NCBI GenBank assembly: GCA_903813345.2
Contig: CAIIXF020000001.1
Span: forward strand, 44,659,885 to 44,723,884
Direction of reading: 5' to 3'
Source of the DNA: Owenia fusiformis
Lineage: Eukaryota; Annelida; Polychaeta; Sabellida; Oweniidae
DNA length: 64,000 nucleotides
In this document: positions 47,836-60,804 of the stretch, one piece after another
Position numbering within the stretch: position 1 is the first letter of the stretch
Layout of the letters: each line of letters starts with the position of its first letter
Position numbers and translations under genes: made by a program
The notes under the pieces: model-generated
Seen by the model: the letters and a program-made list of their open reading frames with translations, nothing else
Told to the model about the DNA's origin: nothing
The model's database searches: none

Positions 47836-50800
47836 TATCTTTCACCATGTGCATTTATAATGATTTGGAGAGGGAGGGATATGTGTCATAGTTGATGCAA
47901 TAAGGCAGGATAATAATGAATGGATTACATGCATGCATGTTCTTTTAAGTCGTCTTTTGTTGTGAGGGCAACAATCTTCAATAAACATCAAATAAATAGA
48001 TTGTTGTTAGATTCAAGATCATTAACAGATGCCAGAGTAGACAAACGTTATTTATGAGTTTATTGTTTAACGAAAAACAGTAGTAGTAAAACAGTTATTG
48101 TTTTAAAGGTGTACGTCATTAAGAAAATAGATACGCACTTGGGTATATGTTATGTTCTGATGTCTGTGAGTAAATACGTATGTTTATTTTTGGAAAATAT
48201 TCAAATACCATAGTACATTTTTATCCTACTCCTATGTTTTTACCACCTTCATTTGATATTTTAATCTGATCTAATCAGAATTCCACTAAATATAAGTAAC
48301 ACATCTGTGCTAGTGTTTTGATACAAACATCTAAATATCAATAAGTCATCCTGAACATATGGAAATGAAAATGTCATAAACAAATCACTTTTCCAAATTT
48401 ATCGGGAGGTCATTCAAACTTGTTTACTAAAAATAGTAACAGGTTTTGTTGTATCAGCTGTTTTGACTTATATTAAGGAATGTTTATTTGATCTGATTAT
48501 TATTACAAATTGTTTTTTTTTCACAAGGTAAATAATCTGGTCTGATAAGGTTCTGATAAATGAGATTTGTAACGTTTTTCACTCTATTTTAAGTTAATAT
48601 GATAAGATAGGGTCAAGTCGAGAAAAATCATAGAGACCAATGGCACACTGCCCTCGTTCAGTCATACCATGGGGTTTCAAGAGATCATACATAGTTTATT
48701 AGTATGTAATGTTAAATCACTTTCTAACAAAGTAAAAGTCCTTTAGTCTATTATGTCTGCGTTAATCCAAGAGCTCCAAGATTAGCTTTCTTATGATTTA
48801 GAATTTACTATATTTCACTGATATAAATATAAGTATTTATAGATCTCATCCAATTTTTGGCTTGTGATTAATTGGTTAATATAATTAACATCATAACATA
48901 ACATAGTTTGTTCATCACCATCAACAACATCATGGGTCCATGACTGATGTTATATGCTCATAAGTCACCCAAATCCTGTTTTTCAATTTTATTATGCCCT
49001 AGTTTATAATCAGACTAGTCATACGGGATGATATGGACTCCTTTTACTTTATTTTCCTTGTATCAGGTCTCCATAAGGTCTAATAAAATGAAATGATTTA
49101 TGAGAGAAAGATAATACAAGTGAGAGAGAGAGTAAGACGAGAATATAGGAATGTAAGGCAGTCTCGGCCAGTCAGCATTTCTGTTATTGGCTATCTATGT
49201 TTATAGTAAACAAATTACTACCGCTTATAAAAACACTTCCTATTTTGATGTGGCTTTATTTTATGTTATTCCAAAGCACTACAGCTCAGTACATGTGGAT
49301 GTTTGTTACTTTTCCTCAAAGAGTTATCAAAGGATATTTGATGATACATTAGATTCTACAGCACACAAAGAATCAATCGGGACATAGTCGAAGACGCGTT
49401 TTGACTTTCACACTGTAATATTTTTGGATGGTACTTCTGTGTCAGTAACACTATAACCTTGAAAAAAGACAAGGAACCAAGCATTAAAACTGTAGAGGTA
49501 GGTGAAATCTTCAAAATATAAGTGAAACATATGTGACACTTTAGTACTTTACATATCATCTTTATAACTTGAGAGAATGTTATGTAGGTCAAGAAGGTTA
49601 TTTCAGATAAACAATATTATTGATAAGTCTTCATTTCATTTAAAATGTACATCTTCATAATTTTTTTTATAAAAAGCATCACTATTTCTTCAGGCTCCAT
49701 AAATAGAATCAAAGATTCTTGTTGGAATGTAGATATTTACAGCATATGGTTAATTAGGTTAATGAGTAATTAGAGAGAATTGTTCCATCTTCTTCAATCA
49801 TATGTTTTTTTAAAATTTGAATGTAATTCATTTCATTTTTCATATTTCATTCATTTCATCTAAACACCATAAACAGGATCCAAAACAAAAGTGTGTACTT
49901 AATTAGCTTCTTATGTTTATAACAATTATGAATCTACAGTATTATTGCTGTCCTTAGGTTACTTTTACTTCTTAAACAATTACACTATAGCATGAAACTG
50001 GGTTAATGGGATCCATATATTGATCTGCTAGATCAGGGAAGGGTATATTCTAGGATAAGAATTTCTTTTTATAAACAGATGTCTCGTAGATCTTTGACTC
50101 AAACCTAAGTAAATAATGTTGTATATCACTGAGAGGGGCTATTGTTTGTTGTTTCTTTGATTAGTTCCAGAGACAATTGGGATTCTAATTTAGCTCTTAC
50201 ATTAAGTTCCCAAGAGAGCAAAGATATCAAATATGATGTTGAGTTCATTTGTCATTCTATTGATATCGGCCTGTTTTACAATTTATCAGAGTTGCTTTAT
50301 TTTTGTTTCAATTCCATTGTTAGTGTTCATCTTCACTGTCATTGTATTGTTTCATATATTGATGGATGGACTACTACACTGACGTCAGACTTCTTGATAT
50401 TTTTCTCTTCATCTGCTTTAATAGCCTTCCTGTTCCTATATCGGTTCATTCCATGTTTGATTGTTTGTGGCACATAAAGAAGATTTGTTGTTGTTGCATT
50501 TTCAGCAGAAGCTGGATATGTTTTTTGTCCTGGAAGAGCAGGCAGATATATTTTTTTCATACAGATAAAAGACAAAAAAAGATGTATAGAATCTAGTTCT
50601 ATTTTATTTTAGAAATAACATATATTTGATTGAAAACATTGTCTAACATAACATCAACTCTGATAAAGTATAAACAAAAAAGCACAATGGAGTGAAAGGA
50701 TGTCTGATTATTCTATTGACAGTTCACAATGTTTGTATTATTACTTGGGCAATATAATATATCTGATACATAATATTACCCTCAGGATAATCCTAATATC

Positions 50801-51818
50801 CTGAGCCTGATTTAGGATAATTTTTATATGTAGCAATATATAATGTATTTTAAACTTGGTTATTATATAACTTTAGACTTGATGAAAAGCAAGATAATTA
50901 ATTTATGAAATATATGTACATGTACATTTATGTATGTTTTGAATTTTTCTTCTTCAGTCTTCTTTCAGTCTTCAGTACTCTTGACTTATGGGAATGTACT
51001 TTCTAGATTATACCATAGGGTTTAGTGCAGTGTTAGAGGCATTATGATATTGTTTCCATCTAGGTGTTGTGGTTTTGGTATATTATCAGTGTTAATTTCA
51101 TATTATTGTTTATTGCTCAATGAAAAAACAATTATTGTCCCCAAGTTATGTTGACTATTATGACTAGCCAAGTTTTTTTTACTTTCTAATCTTAAGTCTA
51201 CATGGTTGGTAAACATTTGCTTTTTATCAGTATCCTTCAGTCCACTATCATACTAGTATCAGTTTGTGAGATATATGGAGAAACATGGGAAAATACATCT
51301 GTCAAGTGCTCTTTTCTAATCACGCATTAATCTTTAATTAGGCCATTGCAATGATGGATGATAGAGCCTTAGGTATTGAAACACAGGTACATAGTAAACA
51401 AGCTGAAGTATCCTTCCTCACTTGATAAACAAATCTCTATGAAAACACTGAAGTATCTAATGAATGGTAGAACGTTAAAAACATAGCCGTAGCGTGACTG
51501 TCTGGGGCAAAGTGAATTTCTTTGTTTGTTATTCAATTGCTAGTGGTATTTTCAATTAGGTATGTATAATTTTATCAATTCACTGAACAAGTGTAAATCT
51601 ATGCCTGGTAGAGGAAATACTTCTCTCTTTAGGAGAGGGTGATAGGCACAGGTGGTATGATTTGGGCTGGGCATTATATTGTAAAACCTGCTTTGTGGAA
51701 CATCTCTGAAAGTGAAAAGCACCTGTATATCATTCTTTCATGCATGTTTGCTATACCACAATCAAATCAAAAAAAGTTTTTTTTAATTTTTGTGATTGGT
51801 ATTATATTACATAACTAT

Positions 51819-52060
51819 ACCTTTTGCATTCGTTTGACTTCATTTCTTAAAAGAGAGCTTCGTCTTCACTCTTTCAGTTTACAATAAATCTTTGATCTCA
51901 CCGAGCCAATCAGAATTTGTCGTCGAAAAACGGACAACTTTTTATATGGTCATTTCACCGCATAGTTAATGAGCACGTATTTAGCATGCGTTCCTTCCAC
52001 TTCGCTGATTGGTTGAGAGAGGGTCAGCGTGGTAGATTTGACATGTTTTATTACCTGGGC
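51819..52060 (+). repeat. Dispersed repeat with TTTGCATTCGTTTGACTTC start
   Basis: Contains CTTAAAAGAGAGCTTCGTCT and then a segment with TAGTTAATGAGCACG and GCTGATTGGTT. The second half recurs at 23885-24090; the first half recurs at 32344-32395 and, diverged, at 36152-36205. Confidence 0.6.
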
Positions 52061-52602
52061 TTATATTAATTTTTTTTCTAGCTATGTTACGGTAGACACA
52101 ATTGTTATTAGAAGATAAACTCCATGTTTTTAGACAGAACCATTCTCTGGAATTCACTGGGAGTTATATTTAATATTTGGGAAATCTAAATTGATGATAA
52201 TTTTAAATCGCCAATTGGATAATATAAGGCATATCAAATGAACCCAAGTTACATGATATTATAAAAATGCATACCATACCATGTATGTATAGGTTACCAT
52301 ACTGTCTCAGATAAAATGGAATACTTGTTTTTCTAAAAAATGTAGCTTGAGAGTGAAAGATAATAAACATTTTATTGATTTGTGTGACATGTTTTGATAG
52401 CCTTTAATGCTGAAATAAGAATAGACTAAAGTATTGATTTACACATGGTATTATGTTTTTGTATATACGTATTATGTTTTTGAATATTAAATATTTATGA
52501 TAATTATCATGGAATGCAAGTTGCATGATAACGAATATGATATAAGTAAATGCAAGTATGAATATAAGGGATTGAATGAATTTGGATGAGGTCATGACGC
52601 AT

Positions 52603-52838
52603 CATCCTCCGATCACAGTGTTTCAAAATCAAGAATATATTCTTTCTTTTTACCCCCTGCAATAAGCAGTTAGCATTTCCCCGATCAAGAACTCGCAATC
52701 TGATTGGCTGTCGCAACACTGCGAGAGAAATCATGCGCATAATTCGATCACGTGATTCAGTTTAATCAGGCGCTTCCAAATTGGTTATAGCAGGGGGAAG
52801 AAGGAGGTACGGATTCTGGATACCTGCTTAGGAGGATG
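52603..52838. mobile_element. 236-bp MITE with 9-bp target duplication
   Basis: Ends CATCCTCC and GGAGGATG are flanked by the perfect 9-base duplication ATGACGCAT (52594-52602 and 52839-52847). This fits Mutator-type insertion. The interior contains ATTGGCTG and ATCACGTGAT motifs but no gene. Confidence 0.7.
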
Positions 52839-55748
52839 ATGACGCATATAATCATTGTTATTCTCCTTGCATTCAGCTCATCTATCTTGGCCATCAGAGA
52901 CCACCAAACTATAATTTCCAGATGAGGGCTCTTCTGGGTTGTTTTAACTTTTATGCCTTGTCAAGGAGAAGATAAATGCAATAATTCATCTATTTAGCAT
53001 ATCTAGCACAGAGCCCCCACCCCTAAGAAACTTTAAAATGGTTTCAAGAATTCTTAAATTTTATATCAACATTTAAAAGTGTTATTAACTTTTTGGCTGA
53101 AATGTGATTTCCAAAAATTAGAGTTAATGTAATAAAATTATGAAAAATTAATTACTATACTTTCATTGTATTGAATAGATAATGATTTCTTTTACTGAAC
53201 ATATTTTGATTCTTCTATCAAACTCAAAGGGGTTTGAGGAAAATTGATAGACTAAATCTATGTAGGGAAACTCGAAGGGGAAGTTTAGAAGAATTTTCCC
53301 TGTGTCTGTCACATTATCTGACCAAAATTAACCGCCTGGTGAGGAAACTAGTAACTACTTACTGGCACATAGGTTATTCACCCTTATATACTGTAGTTTT
53401 TCCAGGGTTACGTTGTTCCAAATACTCTGATTACTGTAGGGGAATGTACGTCAGGAACTGTCATCCAATGTCTATAATCAGTAATCATTTTACTCAAGGG
53501 TTTCGTTACAATTTCTGTGTGTTATTTCAAACAAAAACAGCAATTAACATTTATATTGGAAATTATATTTTTTACACATGAACAATTGCAAATTTCCTCA
53601 GAGGCAGAACAACACGCTGTTTTTGGTTTTGGGAAAAACAACCAGAGAAAATTGCCCGTTTCCTGCTGCTTATGAAACACCCAAGGGGTCTAAATGTTTC
53701 CAATTTGTTCTTAGCTGATTCAATAATGTTACATATTTTTGATATGTTGAATCATTCAAAACTAAGTTGTTTGTTTCACCATCTCATTTAACTGTACAGT
53801 CATCAGTGCCTAATTATTACATGTATTATACATACTAGTACACATGTATAGTCAGTCATTCCTCATGAGATTCCCGAGACGAGATTAAGCTTGTATTCGC
53901 TGATGTCAACTGTGGGGTGATGATTTGGTTGCTATTTTATGGTCAACTCATTTTAACAAGAATAGTACTAGCTCCTATTCATATATATATTTAAATGAGT
54001 TTGCCATAAAATAGCAATTGAATTGTCAGCTGGCATTTGGAAGTTAATTTGTGAATGCTTAAGCTAGACAAGTTATCACTAATTATAACCAAGCATATTG
54101 ATTGTTTAGTGATAGAAACAGTTTGTTTGGTGTCTTAAAAGTATATTTTCAATTTTGTGATACTGGAATGCCAAGGTTTTATCAGCATTTTATTCTGTTA
54201 TATGTTCTAGTAAAACTACTTTGCGTGGTTATAGATTCATTTGGGCCCAGAACCCTTCTAGGCAGAACAAATTTTTCCTTTTGAGCCTTTTTGTCTCGAG
54301 TTTTAGAAACAGGCCTTATTATTGAGAAAGTGACCCCAAATATTCACCGTCTAATGATTTTCAGCACTCCTTTTTGAGCACCCTAATTCAATATCAAAAA
54401 CAATTCAAGATATTTCAGCCTCATGTTAAGATTTAACCTCCTGGTACAACCACATTAGGGAATTCCTAATCTCATTGAACTTACCGCGAGTTATGCTGAC
54501 ATTGAGGGTACGTGAGTATATTCAATTTGATTCAATAAGGACCAAATAAACAACCCCAATAAAAACGCAGACATGCTTTAGATTCAATCACGTCTCAGAT
54601 ACCTTTTGTGGAGATTGGCAGGATTTTTCATTTACCCTCACATTCGGATAATTCAATGATAAAATGACAGACAATGTAATAAAATCAATAAACCCTTTTA
54701 GAAAAATATAGTTTTGTATAATGTGCAGCAAAGCTGTTGTAATTTACGGAGTTTCAGCCATGTTTATTTTTCAAAAATAACATGGCAGAGAAGCATCAAA
54801 ATATAAGAGGCCACAGATATGATAGCTTAACTACAAAATAAACTAAAATATACAAAAGTTAGGACATGTATAAATGTTTCAATTTTACATATTCTGTTTC
54901 AATATGGTCCTTTAATTACTTATTTTTTAAAGTAGATTAAAGTAGATTCAAAGTAGTTCCAAACATTTAAAATTTTACTGTAATGAAATATTTTAACATT
55001 TGTTTCACAATGCTTCTCAAAAGGATTTTTAACTTAGCTCTCACTGGCATGTAGCGATTATAGCGGTCCTGTCTTGGCTTATTGAATTGTTACGAAGTTA
55101 CGTATGCGGTGCGGAAGTTAGAGAGCAAATGACCATCGTTTCAATGTAATAGTTTATGCAGGAAAATTGAGATTAGGCCATTGGAGTATTTGTTTCATGC
55201 ATTTGTAAAACATTACCCACTTATAGGTCATACTTATCGTTAAACCAATAACTCAAATATATGCCCTTGTACACCGATCACCTGTTGAAATTAATACAGG
55301 CCGATTTCAACAAATGTAAACGGCGATATATTCTAAATCGTATTCAAGCATGACCACGTCCCAACTTCTTTTGTTTTCTTTACAACTAAGCTATGACTGC
55401 AGTCTATTCAGTGTTGCGTATCGAACCTTGTTTATTATAAAAATAGTGCAACAACAAGCAGAATTCACACATTTACCTTATACTTATTCTCAACTGAAGA
55501 CATTGAATTTATCTCTTAGGTTTTACATTATAAATATCTTAACATGCAGAATACGAAAATAGAGGCTTAGGCCCAACTTTGTATGAATTTTATGAGAATA
55601 ATCTGATTTTAGAGAAATGAAAAGAAAAATGTCCACACCCTACACAAAATATTTATGGTTCCCCGGGAATACGTATGTGCTGCTTGTATATTAGAATCGT
55701 ATTCCAGTTACAGAAAGAAGTACATATCATGCTAAACTATATACAACA

Positions 55749-55882
55749 GTTATGCACTTGGAGGTTTTGGATACAGGGAATATCCCGAGGGATATATAAT
55801 ATATCTTCCCTTGGTCCCTCGGGAAGATATATTGTATATCCCTCGGGATATTCCCTGTATCCAAAACCTCCAATTGCATAAC
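55749..55882. repeat. Long palindrome P1 with GGTCCCTCGGG loop
   Basis: Arms of about 60 bases containing GGTTTTGGATACAGGGAATA pair across a short CCCTTGGTCCCTCGGG loop. A near copy is P2 at 57124-57264. Confidence 0.85.
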
Positions 55883-55890
55883 CCCTATAT

Positions 55891-56272
55891 ATTGGCCAAG
55901 GGATAATCCCAATATCCTGAACCGACTATAGGATAATATGTTTATCCCATACCAATATTGGTCATCTGGTTCACATTGTTAAATCGTGGAAACATTTTAG
56001 AATATTCATGTCCAGTTTTGTTTTCTTGGCCGTGGGCGGATTTTCATGTTCTCTCAAATATTCCCATATTTATTTTCTCGAATTTTTTAGTGATTAAGTG
56101 GATGCTCTTTCCCTTTTTTTAACTATCAAACAGACCCTGATTGTCTGTGTTTTCTCCATTGCCGTTCACAGTCATTCCGCGAACGTTACAAATTATGAAC
56201 AAATATGCAAGCGGCGATTATGACGTAGCGGGCAGATATACTATATCTGCCGCTTGGAGCGGGACGTAAAGC
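55891..56272 (+). repeat. Long direct repeat, left copy
   Basis: Starts ATTGGCCAAGGGATAATCCC and runs through TTCTTGGCCGTGGGCGGATT to GACGTAGCGGGCAGATATAC. It is collinear with 59196-59553, offset by about 3.3 kb. Confidence 0.85.
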
Positions 56273-56276
56273 TTCA

Positions 56277-56397
56277 TCCCATGGTTGCAAGGAGGATATA
56301 GATCGAATATCACATGATGATATATTTGATATGTGGATCAAGATATCATATTTTAGCAAACAATTTACAAACCATCGAATATCACTTTTAAACTATC
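56277..56397. repeat. Inverted repeat partner of 58568-58690
   Basis: Contains CCCATGGTTGCAAGGAGGAT and TTTTAGCAAACAATT, both found reversed at 58568-58690. The unit ATCGAATATCAC is tandemly repeated at both places. Confidence 0.75.
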
Positions 56398-56422
56398 GAA
56401 TATCACATCTTAAATAGAGGAT

Positions 56423-56534
56423 ATCCTATGATTTATGAGTGATATGATTTTTATCCATGAATGGATATGATATCTGCACGAGTGAGCGTAGCGAGAGAGT
56501 GGATTAAAATAATATCACGAGTAAATCATAGGAT
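56423..56534. repeat. Palindrome G1 with GTGAGCGTAGCGA loop
   Basis: Outer arms ATCCTATGATTTA pair with TAAATCATAGGAT. The apical loop is CGAGTGAGCGTAGCGAGAGA. The right arm has lost about 20 bases. Confidence 0.7.
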
Positions 56535-56809
56535 GTTCTTTATATTCCATAGATAAAGTCATCATCAGAATCGTCGGGAATTAAGTGATTTTAAACGATT
56601 TTTCCAAACGATACGGCGATATTGACACTTAGCCTCGTTTTGAGTCTGAAGTAGCAAAAATCCATAAACCATGGCATACGACGCCGTATTCCATACCTGA
56701 TGAGGTTTCAGGGACATATCAACCGGCAATATATTCCATATCCGGGCAAATATTTTTCGTATGTCCCGCTCCAACGGAGCTCCGGGACATATAAATCGTA
56801 TGTCCCGCT

Positions 56810-57020
56810 CAAAAAAAAATGTTGAAAAAAAAAATTCGGGAAAAAAAATTTGAAAATAAAAATTTGAAAAAAAATTGTGTAAAAAGATTTTGAAAAAATG
56901 TTGATAATTCTGAAAAAAATTATGCAAAAAATGTGAAAAAAATTGGGAAAAAATGTGAAAAAAATTTTGGGATTTTTTTTTCATTTTTGAAAAAAATTGA
57001 AAACAAATATGGAAACAATT
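56810..57020. repeat. A-rich low-complexity tract
   Basis: Strings of A broken by single G or T (GAAAAAAATTTGAAAAT type). The reverse frame is open and rich in Phe and His, but this is only composition. Confidence 0.85.
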
Positions 57021-57123
57021 TGAATTTTTTTAAAAATGATAACATATTTTGCAAGTAAACACACCAGAGCATATGGGATACATGCTTATTATTTCAAACC
57101 TCTTCAGGTATGGAATACCTACA

Positions 57124-57264
57124 GTTATGCATGGTCGGTTTGGATACAGGAAATAACCCTTGGGATATACAATATATCTTCCCTTGGTCCCTTCGGTCCC
57201 TCGGGAAGATATATTGTATATCCCTCGGGTTATTCCCTGTATCCAAAACCTCCCAGTGCATAAC
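57124..57264. repeat. Long palindrome P2, related to P1
   Basis: Same arms as P1 with changes, and an enlarged loop in which GGTCCCT is duplicated (TTGGTCCCTTCGGTCCCTC). Confidence 0.85.
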
Positions 57265-57313
57265 CCCTATGTATGTCATGGCTAAAACACCGTATGCTAT
57301 GGTTAAGTGAAAA

Positions 57314-58010
57314 GAAGGAGGGAAATTAGTGCAACAGATTTTGGACAGTCATATTTTGGATTTTGGCCATTTTCTGAGGATTTAAACAATTGCATATGTT
57401 AGGCCAATGCATTACCCCCAGGAAAATCACTTCTAGAGATGATAAAATAATTTCGACTTTGAGACAGGGTAGATGCAAACAACCCACCCACATGTTTTTT
57501 TCTGAAATGTTTTCCTAATTTTCGACCCCTTCCACCCCTGCTTTTTCAATTTTTCTTGCATCAATATGTTGTTCTTTAAAGGAATAAGTGATTCCTTTAG
57601 GGGTTTTAAAGATACCCATTATGGGTGACCAAACTTAGCTGAAAGCAATGGTTTTTCCTATGGGAAAATAACATGGGAAATATTGTTTTCCACTTTATCT
57701 AAAAGGAATCATTTATTCCTTTTAAGGGATTATCTGTGTGTCAAAATGCTACATATCAATGCAAGAAAAATTAATAAAAAAGCAGGGATGGAAGGGGTTG
57801 AAAATCAGGAAAACATTTCAGAAAAAACATGTGGGTGGGTTGTTTGCATCTACCCTGTCTCAAAGTCAAAATTATTTTATCATCTCTAGAAGTGATTTTC
57901 TTGGAGCTAATGCACTCGCCTAACATATGCACCTGTTTAAATCTCCAGGAAATGGCCAAAATCAAACATATGACTGTCCAAAATCTGTTGCACTAACTTC
58001 CCTCCTCCTT
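57314..58010. mobile_element. Large inverted-repeat element, about 300-bp arms
   Basis: The left arm 57314-57600 and right arm 57703-58010 pair along their length. Both contain CACCCACATGT or its inverse, TTTGAGACAGGGTAGATG and CTTCTAGAGATGATAAAAT. No coding capacity; open frames here are shadows of the arms. Confidence 0.8.
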
Positions 58011-58111
58011 TGCCAAAAATATCATATTTTACCACTGATTTAAAAAATACCGTTTTTATTTTGACATGTTATCCTATGGATATCATGATAACTATGGAAT
58101 AATATAGGAAT

Positions 58112-58246
58112 ATCCTATGGCTCTGAAAAAATATCACTTATATCCATGAGTGGATATTGATATCTTCGCGAGTGAGCGCAGCGAATGAGTGAAGATATTG
58201 ATATCCATGAGTAGATATAAGTGATATTTTTGAAAAAGCATAGGAT
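58112..58246. repeat. Palindrome G2 with GTGAGCGCAGCGAA loop
   Basis: Arms of about 55 bases containing ATATCACTTATATCCATGAG. Loop GAGTGAGCGCAGCGAATGAG. Confidence 0.8.
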
Positions 58247-58567
58247 TGTCCGTTTATCCCATTGGGAATTATTATCCCGCGAATATTGAATAGTCAGATA
58301 AATTGCAATGGAAATTCCATTTCGTCTGAGATTTTGATTGCGATAATTCAACGAACGTCATATACGTGACGTAACAGAGTGGTTTGTATTTAATGCGAAC
58401 GCCGTAAAAACAAGATCCCAAAAAAATAAAAATATATAATAAATATATAAACAATCGTTTTGCTGAATTAATAAAAAAATTGAAAAAATCAAAACCATCG
58501 AATATCACTTTTGAAACCATCGAATATCACTTTTGAAACCATCGAATATCACCTTTCAAAAAGTGAT

Positions 58568-58690
58568 ATTCGATGGTTTCAAAAGTGATATTCGATGATT
58601 TGGGAATTGTTTGCTAAAATATGATATCTTCATCCACGTATCAATTATATCTTCACGTGATATTCGATCTATATCCTTGTAACCATGGGA
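58568..58690. repeat. Inverted repeat partner of 56277-56397
   Basis: Contains GTGATATTCGAT units, AATTGTTTGCTAAAATATGA and ATCCTTGTAACCATGGG. Confidence 0.75.
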
Positions 58691-58699
58691 TAAATAAGG

Positions 58700-58838
58700 G
58701 TTATGTACTGGGAGGTTTTGGATATGGGGTTTTTCCAGAGTGAGATATGCATATCTACCTGAGGGACCGTAGGGACAGAAAGTAGATGTGCATATCTCAC
58801 GAGGGATGAACCCAATATCCAAACCGACCGTACATAAC
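58700..58838. repeat. Palindrome P3
   Basis: Outer arms resemble P1 (GGAGGTTTTGGATATGGG), inner arms differ (GAGATATGCATATCTAC), and the loop is GAGGGACCGTAGGGAC. Confidence 0.75.
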
Positions 58839-59086
58839 TGCTTTATCCTATACCAAGTAGAGTTTTTAGTAGTACAAGGTGTAAAAAATAAACAAATCAT
58901 TCATATGCAAAGTCATTTTATTGCATTTCCACTTTTTTGGAAGCGGGAAGATACGCCCCGAAGCGGGAAGATATGCACCGAAGCGGGAGATATGACGGGA
59001 GATATGGAGGTTCTTGATATGGAAACCTCAAAATCAGAATACAGGATATATCTTACCAACTTATCTCCCTAAAACCCTACTTGGCA

Positions 59087-59254
59087 TAGGATAAATAGAG
59101 ATTATCCTATATGAGGTTCAGGATATTGGGATTATCCCGAGGCTAATATAATATATTTGCCCGAGGGCCGCAGGTCCCGAGGGAAAATATATTATATTGG
59201 CCAAGGGATAATCCCAATATCCTGAACCGACTATAGGATAATATGTTTATCCCA
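59087..59254. repeat. Palindrome P4
   Basis: Arms contain GGTTCAGGATATTGGGATTA and pair with TAATCCCAATATCCTGAACC. The loop is GCCCGAGGGCCGCAGGTCCC. Its right arm also begins the direct repeat starting at 59196. Confidence 0.8.
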
Positions 59255-59553
59255 TACCAATCTTGGTCATCTGGTTCACATTGTTCAATCGTGGAAATAT
59301 TCTAGAATAGTCATGTCCAGTTTTGTTTTCTTGGCCGTGGGCGGATTTTTTTGTTCTCTCAAATATTCCCACATTTATTTTCTCGAATTTTTTAAGTGAA
59401 TGCTCCTTCCATTTTTTAAACCATCAAACAGATCGCCGTTGTCGTTTACAGTCATTACGCGAACGTTACAAATTTTGAACAAATATGCGAGCGGCGATTA
59501 TGACGTAGCGGGCAGATATACTATATCTGCCCGCTCAGAGCGGGACGTAAAGC
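59196..59553 (+). repeat. Long direct repeat, right copy
   Basis: Same order of motifs as 55891-56272, with about 25 bases of net deletion. The pair brackets the palindrome cluster. Confidence 0.85.
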
Positions 59554-59713
59554 TATATCTGCCCGCTGATGAAAATATAAGTTTTTACAAACCGGCTTTA
59601 TGTACCTGTAACACGTCCAAGTATGGGATAAATCAAGATAATTTCTACTCGCATCTAGTCTATTCCACATGTTTGGGAAAAGTGTACAGGAAAATCTCCA
59701 TGTTCAATTACTC

Positions 59714-60138
59714 AGATGCGAGTAGGTAGTTACCAGTTTCGCCACCATGTGGCTGATTCGGGGGAAATAACATGGCAAGGTATTACAAAATTCCCTTAAA
59801 CTTGAATATGCATCAGTTTTAGTGGTTCACTTTTGAAATTACCCTTATCGTATGTGATAGTTATACAAATTAAAATATGTCCAGTAAAAGAAAATATTAT
59901 CTGCCCAACACAAGAAACGATATTTCGCTTTTTGTAGTTTTACAACATGGGGTCTATGGGGAATCTCCCCGACCTAGAAATCACATTGTCAAAGAAAATT
60001 AAATTTTCAAAGTTGATAAACTATTTTCAAAACCACATTTTTAGATGACATTTTATATGTAGATTCCAAATATGACACCAGTTTGACAGAATTGTGAATT
60101 TTTAATGACGTAAATCAAGATTATTTCTACTCGCATCT
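59714..60138. mobile_element. 425-bp MITE with ATGCGAGTAG ends, copy 2
   Basis: Same element as at 31789-32212. A solo fragment of its right end (ATTTCTACTCGCATCTAG) lies 53 bp to the left, at 59629-59660. Confidence 0.8.
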
Positions 60139-60804
60139 AGGATATTGATGTATGATCAATATATACGAATCGAATGTATTATCGTGTGCATTACAATATC
60201 CACATTGAAACATTTTTGGCCTGCAATGGACGTATAATGAATTAGAATATGAGGCCGTGTTATCATTCTAATGTAAAGTCATTGTATTTACTGTGGTATT
60301 GGGTTGCAAGTTAATATCAGATTCAATGCAAATTAATCATCTAATATCAGATGCGCGATCAGTCCTATAATCTAATTTCAGGTCATCAGTTCGATATCTA
60401 GCACTTGTTCTAACGACACGGTATTACTAGGCTATCATATTATAAATACACACACATATAAAACAATCAAACTGGTACACGATATAAGCACGACTGCTCT
60501 TTCAATTGAGTATAAATGTTGATAAACTTACCCGGAAGCCAAGACATACACGTTTAGACGATGCTATTTTCAGTTCAGTGTAAGAGTAAATGCCCGGATA
60601 TCGAGGCTTTTTCGTGTAAAGTTTTAACCAAGCATCTAAAATCGGGTTATATTGCGTGTAGAATTTATCGATATCAGGGCCGCTACATGCCAGTGAGCTC
60701 TGTACACTTGTAATACCTACTGTGACATAATAATCTTTTTGGATGGTCTATATGATAACAGTTGATATATTTCAAAGTACTGTAGTTCATATATTTTTTT
60801 ATTT

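Noticed and set aside
50142-50477. 111-codon hydrophobic open frame
   Set aside because: The hydrophobicity follows from T-rich composition; no family features or neighbours support it.
53234-53581. 115-codon plus-strand open frame in plain DNA
   Set aside because: No recognisable domain, the start is not in a strong context and no splice partner was found. Left as unsupported, not disproved.
56565-56984. 139-codon minus-strand frame rich in Phe and His
   Set aside because: Produced by the A-rich low-complexity tract.
55891-59553. LTR retrotransposon
   Set aside because: The direct repeats lack clear TG..CA ends, and no gag, protease or reverse transcriptase is seen between them.
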